Shown: positions 43,023-50,777 of the stretch, one piece after another
How the letters are laid out: every line of letters starts with the position of its first letter
Numbering within the stretch: position 1 is the first letter of the stretch
DNA from: Desulfacinum infernum DSM 9756
GTDB taxonomy: Bacteria; Desulfobacterota; Syntrophobacteria; Syntrophobacterales; DSM-9756
NCBI RefSeq assembly: GCF_900129305.1
Contig: NZ_FQVB01000028.1
Coordinates: 1-60,181 of the forward strand
Direction of reading: 5' to 3'
DNA: 60,181 bases
Notes under the pieces: model-generated
What the model was told of the DNA's origin: nothing
The model's input: the letters and a program-made list of their open reading frames with translations, nothing else
The model's database searches: none
Position numbers and translations under genes: made by a program

Positions 43023-44180
43023 ATGAAAGGCGAAAGCGGTCGCGACGGACCTCGACACATCCTGGAAGGCTACCGGCCTTTTCTGCTGGTCCTTCTCTTT
43101 TTCTCGCTCTATCTGGCCTACTGCATTCTCCAGCCCTTTCTGCACACCATCATCTTTTCCATCCTGCTGGCGAGCCTCTTCTCGCCGCTCCAGGACCGGC
43201 TGGTGCGGTGGTTCAAGGGGCGCAAGAGCCTGGCCGCCTTTCTGGTGCTTTGCGTCATCGTCTTCGTCATTGCTCTACCCACCTTCTTTTTCCTGTCCCA
43301 GCTGGTGAGCCAGGGGGTGGAGTCCGTGGGCCGGGTCACCGAATGGATCCGGCAGGGGAATCTCCAGAAGGTGGCGGCCCATCCCACGGTGGTGACGGCT
43401 GTCTCGTGGGTCAGGGAACGGCTCCACTTCATCGACTTCTCCCATCTGGATATCGAAAGCCATCTGCTGGCGCTGAGCAAGAACCTGGGACAATTCCTCA
43501 TCAACCGGGGGGCGGGTCTGCTGGGGGATGCGGCCACGCTGGTTTCGCGCTTTCTCATCCTCATCTTCATCACGTACTATCTGGTGCGGGACGGGGCCGA
43601 GATGGTGAAGACCGTCAAATACCTTTCCCCGCTTCGGGAGGAACAGGAAGATCGGATCCTGGAAAAGATCAAGGCGGTGGCCCGCTCTTCCATCCTGGGA
43701 AGTTTCCTGACGGCCCTGAGCCAGGGTCTGGTGGGCGGCGTGGGGCTCATGCTGGTGGGGATCCCCGGACTGTTCTGGGGATCGCTCATGGCTTTCACCT
43801 CCTTCATCCCGGTGGTGGGAACGGCCCTGGTGTGGGTGCCCGCGGTGGGATATCTGCTCCTTTTGGGAAAGATCAAGTCCGCAATTTTCCTGGCGACCTG
43901 GTGTGCGGTGCTGGTGGGATCCATCGACAACTTCCTCCGGCCCTTCTTCATGCGGGGCCAGGCGGATATGTCCACTTTCTACATCTTTTTGGCCATCCTG
44001 GGCGGCGTGCAGTTCTTCGGCCTGGCGGGGATCATCTACGGGCCGCTCATTCTGGGCTTTGCCCGGGTCATGCTCTACATCTACCAGATCGAGTATCGGG
44101 ACTTTCTGGAGGAACGCCCGCCCGCCGGGCCGCCGCCTGAAGGCGAAGAACTTGGAGAAAAAGAGGCCGCTTCGCCCTGA
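43023..44180 (+). CDS. AI-2E/PerM-family membrane protein
   Basis: 385 residues with seven or eight membrane helices. Family motifs: FLHTIIFSILLASLFSPLQDRL in the first helices, FLITYYLVRDG-like (LIFITYYLVRDGAEMV), FLTALSQGLVGGVGLMLVGI and a C-terminal GGVQFFGLAGIIYGPLIL. The family includes TqsA (AI-2 export) and Na+/H+ antiporters, so the substrate is not defined. ATG 43023 has GAGGGAGG before it; the frame opens further up at 42948 without a good site. The C-terminal tail is Pro/Glu-rich, and its last codons form part of a terminator stem. Confidence 0.85.
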   Translation: MKGESGRDGPRHILEGYRPFLLVLLFFSLYLAYCILQPFLHTIIFSILLASLFSPLQDRLVRWFKGRKSLAAFLVLCVIVFVIALPTFFFLSQLVSQGVESVGRVTEWIRQGNLQKVAAHPTVVTAVSWVRERLHFIDFSHLDIESHLLALSKNLGQFLINRGAGLLGDAATLVSRFLILIFITYYLVRDGAEMVKTVKYLSPLREEQEDRILEKIKAVARSSILGSFLTALSQGLVGGVGLMLVGIPGLFWGSLMAFTSFIPVVGTALVWVPAVGYLLLLGKIKSAIFLATWCAVLVGSIDNFLRPFFMRGQADMSTFYIFLAILGGVQFFGLAGIIYGPLILGFARVMLYIYQIEYRDFLEERPPAGPPPEGEELGEKEAASP

Positions 44181-44199
44181 CCGCGGGGGCGGCCTCTTT
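44160..44199 (+). terminator. Terminator overlapping the end of the AI-2E-type gene
   Basis: An 11-bp stem, AAAGAGGCCGC / GCGGCCTCTTT, with an 18-base loop. The left arm lies in the last codons of the coding region, and the right arm ends in TTT. It also faces the convergent isc operon. Confidence 0.65.
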
Positions 44200-44290
44200 G
44201 CGGCGAGTCCCGTTTCGGGGGCGTGCCGTGCGGGGAGCCGACCCTGCGCATCACATCGCCCGGGGGGAAAGCTTCTCCGCATCCCATGGC

Positions 44291-44803
44291 CTATTTCACC
44301 TCGATCAGTTCGCAACCGGTGTCGTTGTCGCACTCCATGCAGAAGGCGGCCCCCACGGGCTCTTCCGTGTCGCAATGGGTGCAGTAGTCCGGCTTGGAAG
44401 CCGAAGATGCACTCTGAAGGTGGGACGAAGGCCCGAGCGCCTGCTTCTCCTCGTAGTTTCGGATGGCCAGCTTCAGTGCTTCCGCTCCCAGATTGGAGCA
44501 GTGGAGCTTGTTTTTCGGAAGCCCCTCCAGGGCGTCCGCCACGGCCTTGTTGGTGATCTTCTTCGCCTCTTCCAGGGTTTTCCCTTTCGCCATCTCACTG
44601 ACCATACTGGAAACGGCGATGGCCGCCACGCACCCGAAAGTGTTGAACTTCACATCCTCCAGGCGCCCGTCCCTGACCTTGATATAGAAGGTCATCATGT
44701 CGCCGCAGACGGGATTGCCCACTTCGCCCACGCCATCGGCGTCTTCAAGCACTCCCGCGTTCCTCGGATTCGTAAAATGATCCATCACGATCTGGCTGTA
44801 CAT
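44291..44803 (-). CDS. iscU: Iron-sulfur cluster scaffold IscU/NifU N-terminal type with Cys-rich C-terminal extension
   Basis: 170 residues. The scaffold core has Cys33 (NPVCGDMM, with the conserved Asp35), Cys58 (FGCVAA) and Cys102 (LHCSNLG). The usual LPPVK contact motif is changed to LPKNK. After residue ~128 a tail carries five more cysteines (YCTHC, FCMEC, GC), a small zinc-ribbon-like or rubredoxin-like knuckle not present in E. coli IscU and unlike the NifU C-terminal domain. It assembles Fe-S clusters from iron and sulfide. Its start lies inside the last codons of the iscR gene (overlap 59 bases). Confidence 0.9.
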   Translation of the reverse strand: MYSQIVMDHFTNPRNAGVLEDADGVGEVGNPVCGDMMTFYIKVRDGRLEDVKFNTFGCVAAIAVSSMVSEMAKGKTLEEAKKITNKAVADALEGLPKNKLHCSNLGAEALKLAIRNYEEKQALGPSSHLQSASSASKPDYCTHCDTEEPVGAAFCMECDNDTGCELIEVK

Positions 44804-45239
44804 GGTCCTCTCCTTTTCCTCCCATGAGGGTATCTTCCATCTCCAGGAGGTCCTGGTAGGTGTAGGAATCGAGCGTGTCCCGGATGGCCCTTTCGACGTC
44901 CACCCACACGCACCGGGTGGCGCAGAAGGGGGCCCTCCGGCACTTTTCGGGGTCGTCCGTGCAGGGCACCAGGTTCTGACCCCTTTCCAGAACGTCCACC
45001 ACTCGGCCCACTGTGATGAGGCGGGGCTCCATGGTCAGCAGGTAACCGCCCTTGACGCCTCGCACGCTCTCGATCAGGCCGGCCAGTTTCAATGGAATTA
45101 CCAACTGCTCCAGGTACTTGACCGATACCTGCTGCCGCCTGGCGATGTCGGCCAGCTGAACGGGACCCTGGCCGTAGTGGCGGGCCATGTCCAGGACCAG
45201 CCTGGTGCCGTAGCGGCTCTTGGTGGACATCTTCACCAT
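44745..45239 (-). CDS. iscR: Rrf2-family transcriptional regulator, IscR-like
   Basis: 164 residues. N-terminal winged helix MVKMSTKSRYGTRLVLDMA, QVSVKYLEQLVIPLKLAGLI and VRGVKGGYLL, then the cluster-binding loop with three cysteines (VPCTDDPEKCRRAPFC, and RC close by), matching the Cys pattern by which IscR ligates [2Fe-2S]. It would repress the isc genes when clusters are plentiful. GGGGGGAG supports ATG 45239; an upstream frame start at 45329 lies inside the iscS-like gene. In this locus it is the third gene, whereas in E. coli iscR is first. Confidence 0.9.
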   Translation of the reverse strand: MVKMSTKSRYGTRLVLDMARHYGQGPVQLADIARRQQVSVKYLEQLVIPLKLAGLIESVRGVKGGYLLTMEPRLITVGRVVDVLERGQNLVPCTDDPEKCRRAPFCATRCVWVDVERAIRDTLDSYTYQDLLEMEDTLMGGKGEDHVQPDRDGSFYESEERGSA

Positions 45240-45258
45240 CGTCTTCTCCCCCCGACTT

Positions 45259-46434
45259 TCAGGCCGCGGTCTTTTTCCGCCACACGGGCGAAAAGGAGCG
45301 GAGCCGGTCCACGACCTTGGTGAGCACATCCACGGTGTAAGTTGCCTCGTCCAGGGTGTTGTCGGGGCCCAGCGTAAAGACCACCGACCCCTGGGCCACG
45401 GCGGCGTCCATTCCGATGGCGATCAGTACGGGGGAGGTCTTCAGGGCCTTGGAGGCGCACGCCGATCCGGTGCTGGCGTACACCCCGTTTTGAGCCAACA
45501 GGAAGATCAGGGCTTCCCCCTCCACGCCCTCGAAACAGAAGCTGGCATGGCCCGGCAGGCGCTGTTCCGGATGCCCGGTGTGATGCACCCGTGGGACGGC
45601 TCCCAGAACGCCTTCCACCAGCGCATGGCGCAGCGTCTGCAGGTGCGCCGCCTTCTTTTCCAGTTCGCCTTGGGCCAGTTCCGCCGCCTTGCCCAAAGCC
45701 ACGATGCCCGGAACGTTTTCCGTTCCGGCCCGGCGCCCGTTTTCCTGGATGCCGCCGTGGATGAGGGGCACAAAGCGGAGACGATCCCTGAAAAAGAGGG
45801 CTCCGGTGCCTTTCGGCGCGCCCAGGGCGGGGCCCGAAAGGCTCAAAAGATCCACCCCCAGCGCTTCCACGTCCACGGGCACCTGGCCCACCGTGGCCAC
45901 CGCGTCCGTGTGAAAAAGGACGCCTTTTTCGCGGCAGATGGCCGAGAGCTCCGCCACGGATTGCAGGGTGCCGATCTCGTTGTTGCCGTGCATGATGGAC
46001 ACGAGCACCGTGTCGTCCGTGATGGCCCGCCGCAGCCGCTCCGGGTCCACAAGACCGGTCTCGGTCACCGGAAGGAACGTCACCTCGAAGTCGTGGAACC
46101 TTTCCAGGTAGCGGGCCGCGTTGAGTACCGAATGGTGCTCGATGGCCGACACAATGATGTGGCGCCCCTTCCTCAGGTTGGCCAAAGCGGCGCCCTTGAC
46201 GGCCAGGTTGTTGCTCTCCGCGCCCGAAGAGGTGAAGAGCACCTCCTTCGGTTTCGCGTGGATGAGCGAGGCCACCTTTTCGCGCGCCTCGTCCACCGCC
46301 GCCTTGATGGCGAAACCCCTGTCGTAGACGCTGGACGGGTTCTCGAACGCCTCCGCGAAATACGGCATCATGGCCTCCAAGGCCTCCCGGCGCACCGGGG
46401 TCGCGGACGCATGGTCCAAATAGACTCTCTTCAT
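45259..46434 (-). CDS. IscS-like protein lacking the PLP-binding lysine
   Basis: 391 residues, aligning end to end with NifS/IscS: MKRVYLDHASATPVR, SAIEHHSVLNA, HTDAVATVGQ, RAGTENVPGIVALGKA, and the catalytic cysteine 326 in STGSACASKA. At the Schiff-base site the family GHK is replaced: SGPALGAPKG has Pro202 and Ala203 (codons CCC GCC) where His-Lys should be. RxSLGR near the end is also altered (VVFTLGPDNT). It should not act as a normal desulfurase. It lies between tusA-like and iscR. AGAGGAG precedes ATG 46434; a much longer open frame upstream (to 47790) is antisense to proX and is not used. Confidence 0.9.
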   Translation of the reverse strand: MKRVYLDHASATPVRREALEAMMPYFAEAFENPSSVYDRGFAIKAAVDEAREKVASLIHAKPKEVLFTSSGAESNNLAVKGAALANLRKGRHIIVSAIEHHSVLNAARYLERFHDFEVTFLPVTETGLVDPERLRRAITDDTVLVSIMHGNNEIGTLQSVAELSAICREKGVLFHTDAVATVGQVPVDVEALGVDLLSLSGPALGAPKGTGALFFRDRLRFVPLIHGGIQENGRRAGTENVPGIVALGKAAELAQGELEKKAAHLQTLRHALVEGVLGAVPRVHHTGHPEQRLPGHASFCFEGVEGEALIFLLAQNGVYASTGSACASKALKTSPVLIAIGMDAAVAQGSVVFTLGPDNTLDEATYTVDVLTKVVDRLRSFSPVWRKKTAA

Positions 46435-46445
46435 CAGAAGCTCCT

Positions 46446-46700
46446 CTAATGGCGCTTTCGTATGTAAAGCCGGTAACAGTCGTTTTCCTCGTCCTCGCCG
46501 ATCCCGATGAACTCCTGGCCGTTCTTGGCGCACCATGCGGGAATATCCTCCAGGGCGCCGTCGTAGTCGGTCAGGATCTCCAGGACCTGCCCTTCCCGGA
46601 GATCCCGGATCAGCTCCACCGGCTCCAGCAGGTGCATGGGGCACATGCGGTAGACCAAATCCACCGTGGCATCGGCTTGACAATCTTTCACGAACTTCAT
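46446..46700 (-). CDS. TusA-like sulfur carrier protein
   Basis: 84 residues, TusA/SirA/YedF fold. The sulfur-carrying cysteine is Cys20 in YRMCPMHLLEPVELI, where the usual CPxP is CPMH, so the proline that ends the motif is missing. The remainder (LREGQVLEILTDYDGALEDIPAWC) keeps the family pattern. It probably passes persulfide sulfur. It is first in the isc operon, 11 bases upstream of the iscS-like gene, and starts behind a GGAGGC site and a candidate IscR operator. Confidence 0.85.
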   Translation of the reverse strand: MKFVKDCQADATVDLVYRMCPMHLLEPVELIRDLREGQVLEILTDYDGALEDIPAWCAKNGQEFIGIGEDEENDCYRLYIRKRH

Positions 46701-46728
46701 GGCCGCCTCCTAAGGTGCGCGGTTTAAT

Positions 46729-46774
46729 CCCTAGTAATTTACTATAGTATAGAAACCCTTCGGCGCCTGGGCAA
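46729..46774 (-). promoter_or_regulatory. Candidate isc promoter with palindromic operator
   Basis: On the minus strand, TTGCCC (46769-46774), 17 bases, and TATACT (46746-46751). Directly overlapping and downstream is CTATAGTAA-A-TTACTAGGG (46729-46747), an inverted repeat with TAGTAA/TTACTA arms, well placed for repression by the operon's own IscR. The binding protein is inferred. Confidence 0.6.
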
Positions 46775-46908
46775 TGGCGGCCGGTGAAAAAGATGGGCCC
46801 CGGTTCTTGACGTACGCCGAACGTTGGTATACGAAATGCACCATGTGAACCTTTTACCGTTGGATGAATCCAGCGCCTTTTACATCCTTGAATCGGAAGG
46901 AGGACACT

Positions 46909-47844
46909 GTGGGAGTTCGGAGTCGGTTTCGTGTTCTGGTGTGGGTCGTCGTTCTCTTCCTTTTTCTTCCGTCGGTTTCCGGGGCGGCCTCCTCCAAGGT
47001 CACCTTCGGCTACGTCAACTGGCCCGGCGTGACGGTCAAGACGCACGTGGCGCGCCAGATCCTGGAGTCCCTGGGCTATCCGTGCGACATGAAGTCCGTG
47101 GCCCTTCCGGTTCTGCTCCGAAGCATGGCCAACCGGGATCTGGACGTCTTCCTGGGTGCCTGGGTTCCCACCATGAAAAGCCTGGTCAACCCCTACATCG
47201 AGCAGGGCAAGGTGGTGGAGGTGACCACGAACCTGGACGAGACCATCTACACCCTGGCGGTCCCCAAGTACGTGTGGGACGCCGGGGTCCGTTCTCATGC
47301 GGACCTGGAAAAGTTCGGCGACCGGTTCAGCCGGAAGATCATCGGGATCGAGCCGGGCAACGACGGCAACCAGATCGTCCTGGACGCCATCGCCAACAAC
47401 ACGTACGGGCTGGGATCGTGGAAACTGGTGGAAGGCAGCGCCGAGGCCATGATGATCGCGGTCAACGCGGCCATCAAGAAGGGCGACTGGGTGGTGTGGT
47501 TGGGCTGGATGCCCCATTGGATGAACCTGGTCTACGACATGAAGTACTTGGAGGATCCTCTGGGGGTCTGGGGAACGGAGCCTGAGGTGGTGAAAACGTT
47601 GGCGAGGGCCGGCCTGGACGAGGATTTCCCGGAGGTGGTGGAGTTCCTGCGCCAGTTTCGGGTCACGCCCGAAATACAGAGCGAATGGATCCTGAAGTTC
47701 AGCCACGACAAGGAAAAGCCGGAGGAAGTGGCTCGGCGCTGGATCGCCTCCAACCTGGGGATTGTGGACCAGTGGGTCTACGGCGTCCAAGCGGCCGACG
47801 GCAGCCGGGCCCGGGACGTGGTGCGCCGGGCTTTTGCCCGATAG
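46909..47844 (+). CDS. proX: Glycine betaine/choline-type ABC transporter substrate-binding protein
   Basis: 311 residues from a GTG with GGAGG 5 bases before it. A signal peptide (FRVLVWVVVLFLFLPSVSGA) is followed by the OpuAC domain: FGYVNWPGVTVKTHVARQIL, DVFLGAWVPTM, GWMPHWMNLVYDMKYL. The Trp residues W-P, W-V-P and WMPHWM form the aromatic box that binds quaternary amines. It captures betaine or choline in the periplasm. An ATG further up (46864) would disrupt the signal peptide. A possible promoter is TTGACG-15-TATACG at 46807-46833. Confidence 0.9.
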   Translation: MGVRSRFRVLVWVVVLFLFLPSVSGAASSKVTFGYVNWPGVTVKTHVARQILESLGYPCDMKSVALPVLLRSMANRDLDVFLGAWVPTMKSLVNPYIEQGKVVEVTTNLDETIYTLAVPKYVWDAGVRSHADLEKFGDRFSRKIIGIEPGNDGNQIVLDAIANNTYGLGSWKLVEGSAEAMMIAVNAAIKKGDWVVWLGWMPHWMNLVYDMKYLEDPLGVWGTEPEVVKTLARAGLDEDFPEVVEFLRQFRVTPEIQSEWILKFSHDKEKPEEVARRWIASNLGIVDQWVYGVQAADGSRARDVVRRAFAR

Positions 47845-47924
47845 GGGAGACGGCGGAGGCCGTCCGCCGGATCGGCCGGCGGTGTCCCGGGTTTTGTGAG
47901 GTGGCGGAGGGAAGGGTTTGACCT

Positions 47925-48782
47925 ATGATGTCTTCGCTTCTGGACGTCCTCACCACTAAGATTCCCTTGGGCGAGGGGGTGGCCTGGATGGTGGATTTTT
48001 TCACCACCCGGTTCAGTTCCGAATTCAGGGCGCTGTCCCAGGGGGTGGAAAGTGCCATCGGGGCTCTGGAGTGGTGCCTGGGGGCCGTGCATCCCCTGGT
48101 GTTGATCGCGCTCTTTGCCGTCCTGGCCTGGGTGGTGAGGCGGTCGAAGGCCGTGGTGGTCTTTTGCTTGGCGGGCTTTGCCCTGATTCTGAACCTGGGC
48201 CTGTGGGAGGCCATGATCCAGACCCTGGCCCTGATCGCCACGGCCACGGTGTTGTGCCTGGCGCTGGGGATCCCCTGGGGGATCGTTACCGCCCACAACC
48301 GCACGGCGCACCTGATCACTCGCCCCATCCTGGACCTGATGCAGACCATTCCCGCTTTCGTCTATCTCATCCCCGCGCTCATGTTCTTCGGCTTGGGGGC
48401 GGTGCCCGGCGTTTTCGCTACGGTGGTTTTCGCCATGCCTCCGGTCATCCGCCTGACCTGCTTGGGGATTCAGCAGGTGCCCACGGAGCGGATCGAGGCG
48501 GGCAAGGCCTTCGGGGCGAGCCCCTGGCAGCTGCTGGTCAAGATCGAATTTCCCAGCGCCATGCCGTCCATCCTCATGGGGATCAACCAGACCATCATGC
48601 TGGCCCTCTCCATGGTGGTCATCGCCGCCCTGATCGGCGCCGAAGGCCTGGGAGGGGCGGTCATGCGCTCTTTGGCCATCGTGGATGTGGGCATGGGCTT
48701 CGAATCCGGTCTGGGGATCGTGGTGCTGGCCATGCTGCTGGACCGGATCGTGCGTTCGGAAGGAACGGGCGGCAGGGCGTGA
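47925..48782 (+). CDS. proW: Glycine betaine-type ABC transporter permease
   Basis: 285 residues with about six membrane helices. The permease loop for ATPase contact is EAGKAFGASPWQLLVKIEFPSAMPSI (EAA motif), preceded by MQTIPAFVYLIPALMFFGLG, typical of ProW/OpuAB. It forms the membrane channel for the substrate bound by ProX. It starts 80 bases after proX. Unlike E. coli ProW it lacks the long N-terminal periplasmic extension. A sulfotransferase-like gene follows before the ATPase gene. Confidence 0.92.
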   Translation: MMSSLLDVLTTKIPLGEGVAWMVDFFTTRFSSEFRALSQGVESAIGALEWCLGAVHPLVLIALFAVLAWVVRRSKAVVVFCLAGFALILNLGLWEAMIQTLALIATATVLCLALGIPWGIVTAHNRTAHLITRPILDLMQTIPAFVYLIPALMFFGLGAVPGVFATVVFAMPPVIRLTCLGIQQVPTERIEAGKAFGASPWQLLVKIEFPSAMPSILMGINQTIMLALSMVVIAALIGAEGLGGAVMRSLAIVDVGMGFESGLGIVVLAMLLDRIVRSEGTGGRA

Positions 48783-48807
48783 GGGGCCCTGCGGAAGGAA
48801 AGGAAGG

Positions 48808-49560
48808 GTGACGTTGCCAAGAGCGGAGACGAAGATCGTGGCCCTGTGGGCCGTACCCCGGTCGGTTTCCACGGCCTTTGAACGGATGATGATGGAGCGG
48901 GGGGACTTTACGGTCCTCCACGAGCCTTTTTCCCATTACTACTATTACAGCACCGAGCGTGTCAGCCGGCGTTTCGACCAGGAGCCCGGAAGGCCGGAAT
49001 ATGCCTTTGCTCGGGTCCTGGAATCCATCGAACGGAAGGCCCAGGACGGCCCGGTCTTTTTCAAGGACATGGCCTACCACGTGGGGCCTCATCTGGACGA
49101 GGACCTTCTGCGGCGCTTTGTCAACGTCTTTCTCATCCGGGACCCTGCCAGGGCGCTTCCGTCCCTTTTTCACGTATGGCCCGATTTCACCTGGGAGGAG
49201 GCGGGCTACGAGGCCTTGGACCGCGCCTTTCGCATGGCGTCGGAGATCACCGGCCGGACTCCCCTGGTGCTGGACGCGGCCGATCTGCTGGAACACCCCA
49301 AGGAGCTGGTGGAGGCGTTTTGCCGGTTCGTGGGCATTGAGTTCATGCCGGAGGCTTTGGAATGGCAGCCGGGCGACCGGCCGGAGTGGAAGGTGTGGAG
49401 TTCCCAGGGCTGGCACGATGAGGCCGCGTCCCGGTCGGGGTTCAAGAAGGGCGGGACCAAGCGCTACACGCCCGTGGACGGCCATCCCCACCTGGCGGAG
49501 GCCTACGAGAAGGCCCTTCCCATCTACCAGCGCATGTATGCCGAGCGGGTCAAGGTGTGA
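48808..49560 (+). CDS. Sulfotransferase-family protein within the betaine transporter operon
   Basis: 250 residues. The N-terminus has the PAPS 5'-phosphosulfate loop-like sequence ALWAVPRSVSTAFERMM (PRSxST) and a strand-helix HEPFSHYYYY; the 3'-phosphate region looks like VNVFLIRDPARALPSLF (RDP-x-x-x-x-S). These are the two PAPS-binding signatures. It probably transfers sulfate to a small hydroxyl substrate, or is a related nucleotide-binding protein. GTG 48808 (GGAAGG) or TTG 48814 (AGGAAGG) could start it. Its stop overlaps the ATPase gene start, so it is translationally coupled to the transporter. Confidence 0.8.
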   Translation: MTLPRAETKIVALWAVPRSVSTAFERMMMERGDFTVLHEPFSHYYYYSTERVSRRFDQEPGRPEYAFARVLESIERKAQDGPVFFKDMAYHVGPHLDEDLLRRFVNVFLIRDPARALPSLFHVWPDFTWEEAGYEALDRAFRMASEITGRTPLVLDAADLLEHPKELVEAFCRFVGIEFMPEALEWQPGDRPEWKVWSSQGWHDEAASRSGFKKGGTKRYTPVDGHPHLAEAYEKALPIYQRMYAERVKV

Positions 49561-50777
49561 CGGTGGAAACCATGGCGGGCGGCGGTGTGAAGATCCAGGT
49601 CAGGAACCTGTGGAAGATTTTCGGAAACCTTTCCGGCGAGGCGGCGGAGCGGCTGGCGAGCGATCCCGAGGCGGCGCTCGAGGACCTGTCCCTGAACGGG
49701 TGCACGGTGGCCGTTCGGGCGGTGGATTTTCACGTGAACGAAGGCGAGATCTTCGTGATCATGGGCCTTTCGGGAAGCGGTAAATCCACGCTCCTTCGTT
49801 GCCTCAACGGCATCATCGAGCCCACCTGCGGGGAGGTGCTCATCGACGGAGAAGGGGTGGGGGCCATGACGCCCAAGCGCCTCCGGGCCCTTCGCCAGCA
49901 GAAGATGGCCATGGTCTTCCAGCATTTCGCGCTGCTGCCCTACCGCTCCGTGCTGGACAATGTGGCGTTCGGCCTGGAGCTCCAGGGCGTGGGCAAGAAG
50001 GAGCGGCGTCGCCGGGCCCGGGAGGTGCTGGATCTGGTGGGGCTGGCCGACTGGGAGAGGTACTTGCCGGCGGAGCTGAGCGGCGGCATGCAGCAGCGGG
50101 TGGGCCTGGCCCGAGCGCTGGCCGTGGACCCGGAGATCCTGCTCATGGACGAGGCCTTCAGTGCCTTGGACCCCTTGATCCGCCGCCAGATGCAGGATGA
50201 GTTCCTCAAGCTGGTGGAGATCGTCAAGAAGACCATCGTCTTCATCACCCACGACCTGGACGAGGCCCTGCGACTGGCCGATCGCATCGCCGTCATGAAG
50301 GAAGGACGGATTGTTCAGATCGGCACGCCCGAGCAGATCGTGATGGATCCGGCCGACGACTACGTGGAGGAGTTCGTGGGAGCGGTTTCCCGCACCCGCG
50401 TGATCGCCGCCCGCAACATCATGGCGGAACCCCGCCCTTGGATCTCCCCGCAGGACAGGGACCCCCGGGAGCTGCTCCGCCACATGGACCGGCACAACCT
50501 GGAGTGCGTCTTCGTCACCGACGCCGCCCGCCGACTGGTGGGGGTTCTCACGCGGGAAGAACTGGCCGGGCAGGGGCGGCCGCCGCGGGATGCCGAGCCT
50601 CCCGCCCGTTCGGTCCGGGTGCCGGCCGTGCCGCCCGACGCTCCCCTGAGCGAGGTGGTGGAGCGGGCGGCCGCCACGTCCAAGCCCATCCCCGTGTTGG
50701 ACGAAAGCGGCCGCATCCTGGGCGTCATCTCCCGCAGCCGACTGCTCCGCGAACTGTCCCACGGCCTGAAGGCCTAA
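49557..50777 (+). CDS. proV: Glycine betaine-type ABC transporter ATPase with CBS domains
   Basis: 406 residues. Walker A GLSGSGKSTLLR, ABC signature AELSGGMQQRVGLARAL, Walker B PEILLMDEAFSALDP and switch His in VFITHDLDEALRL. After residue ~280 two CBS domains follow (RELLRHMDRHNLECVFV, PIPVLDESGRILGVISRS), which sense ionic strength in OpuA-type importers. The GTG start overlaps the previous stop; ATG 49572 is the alternative. It completes proX-proW-sulfotransferase-proV, an osmolyte import operon. Confidence 0.93.
   Translation: MTVETMAGGGVKIQVRNLWKIFGNLSGEAAERLASDPEAALEDLSLNGCTVAVRAVDFHVNEGEIFVIMGLSGSGKSTLLRCLNGIIEPTCGEVLIDGEGVGAMTPKRLRALRQQKMAMVFQHFALLPYRSVLDNVAFGLELQGVGKKERRRRAREVLDLVGLADWERYLPAELSGGMQQRVGLARALAVDPEILLMDEAFSALDPLIRRQMQDEFLKLVEIVKKTIVFITHDLDEALRLADRIAVMKEGRIVQIGTPEQIVMDPADDYVEEFVGAVSRTRVIAARNIMAEPRPWISPQDRDPRELLRHMDRHNLECVFVTDAARRLVGVLTREELAGQGRPPRDAEPPARSVRVPAVPPDAPLSEVVERAAATSKPIPVLDESGRILGVISRSRLLRELSHGLKA

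Noticed and set aside
46435-47790. N-terminal extension of the iscS-like frame by about 450 codons
   Set aside because: It runs antisense through proX and the tusA-like gene; ATG 46434 has a good ribosome site and is the family start.
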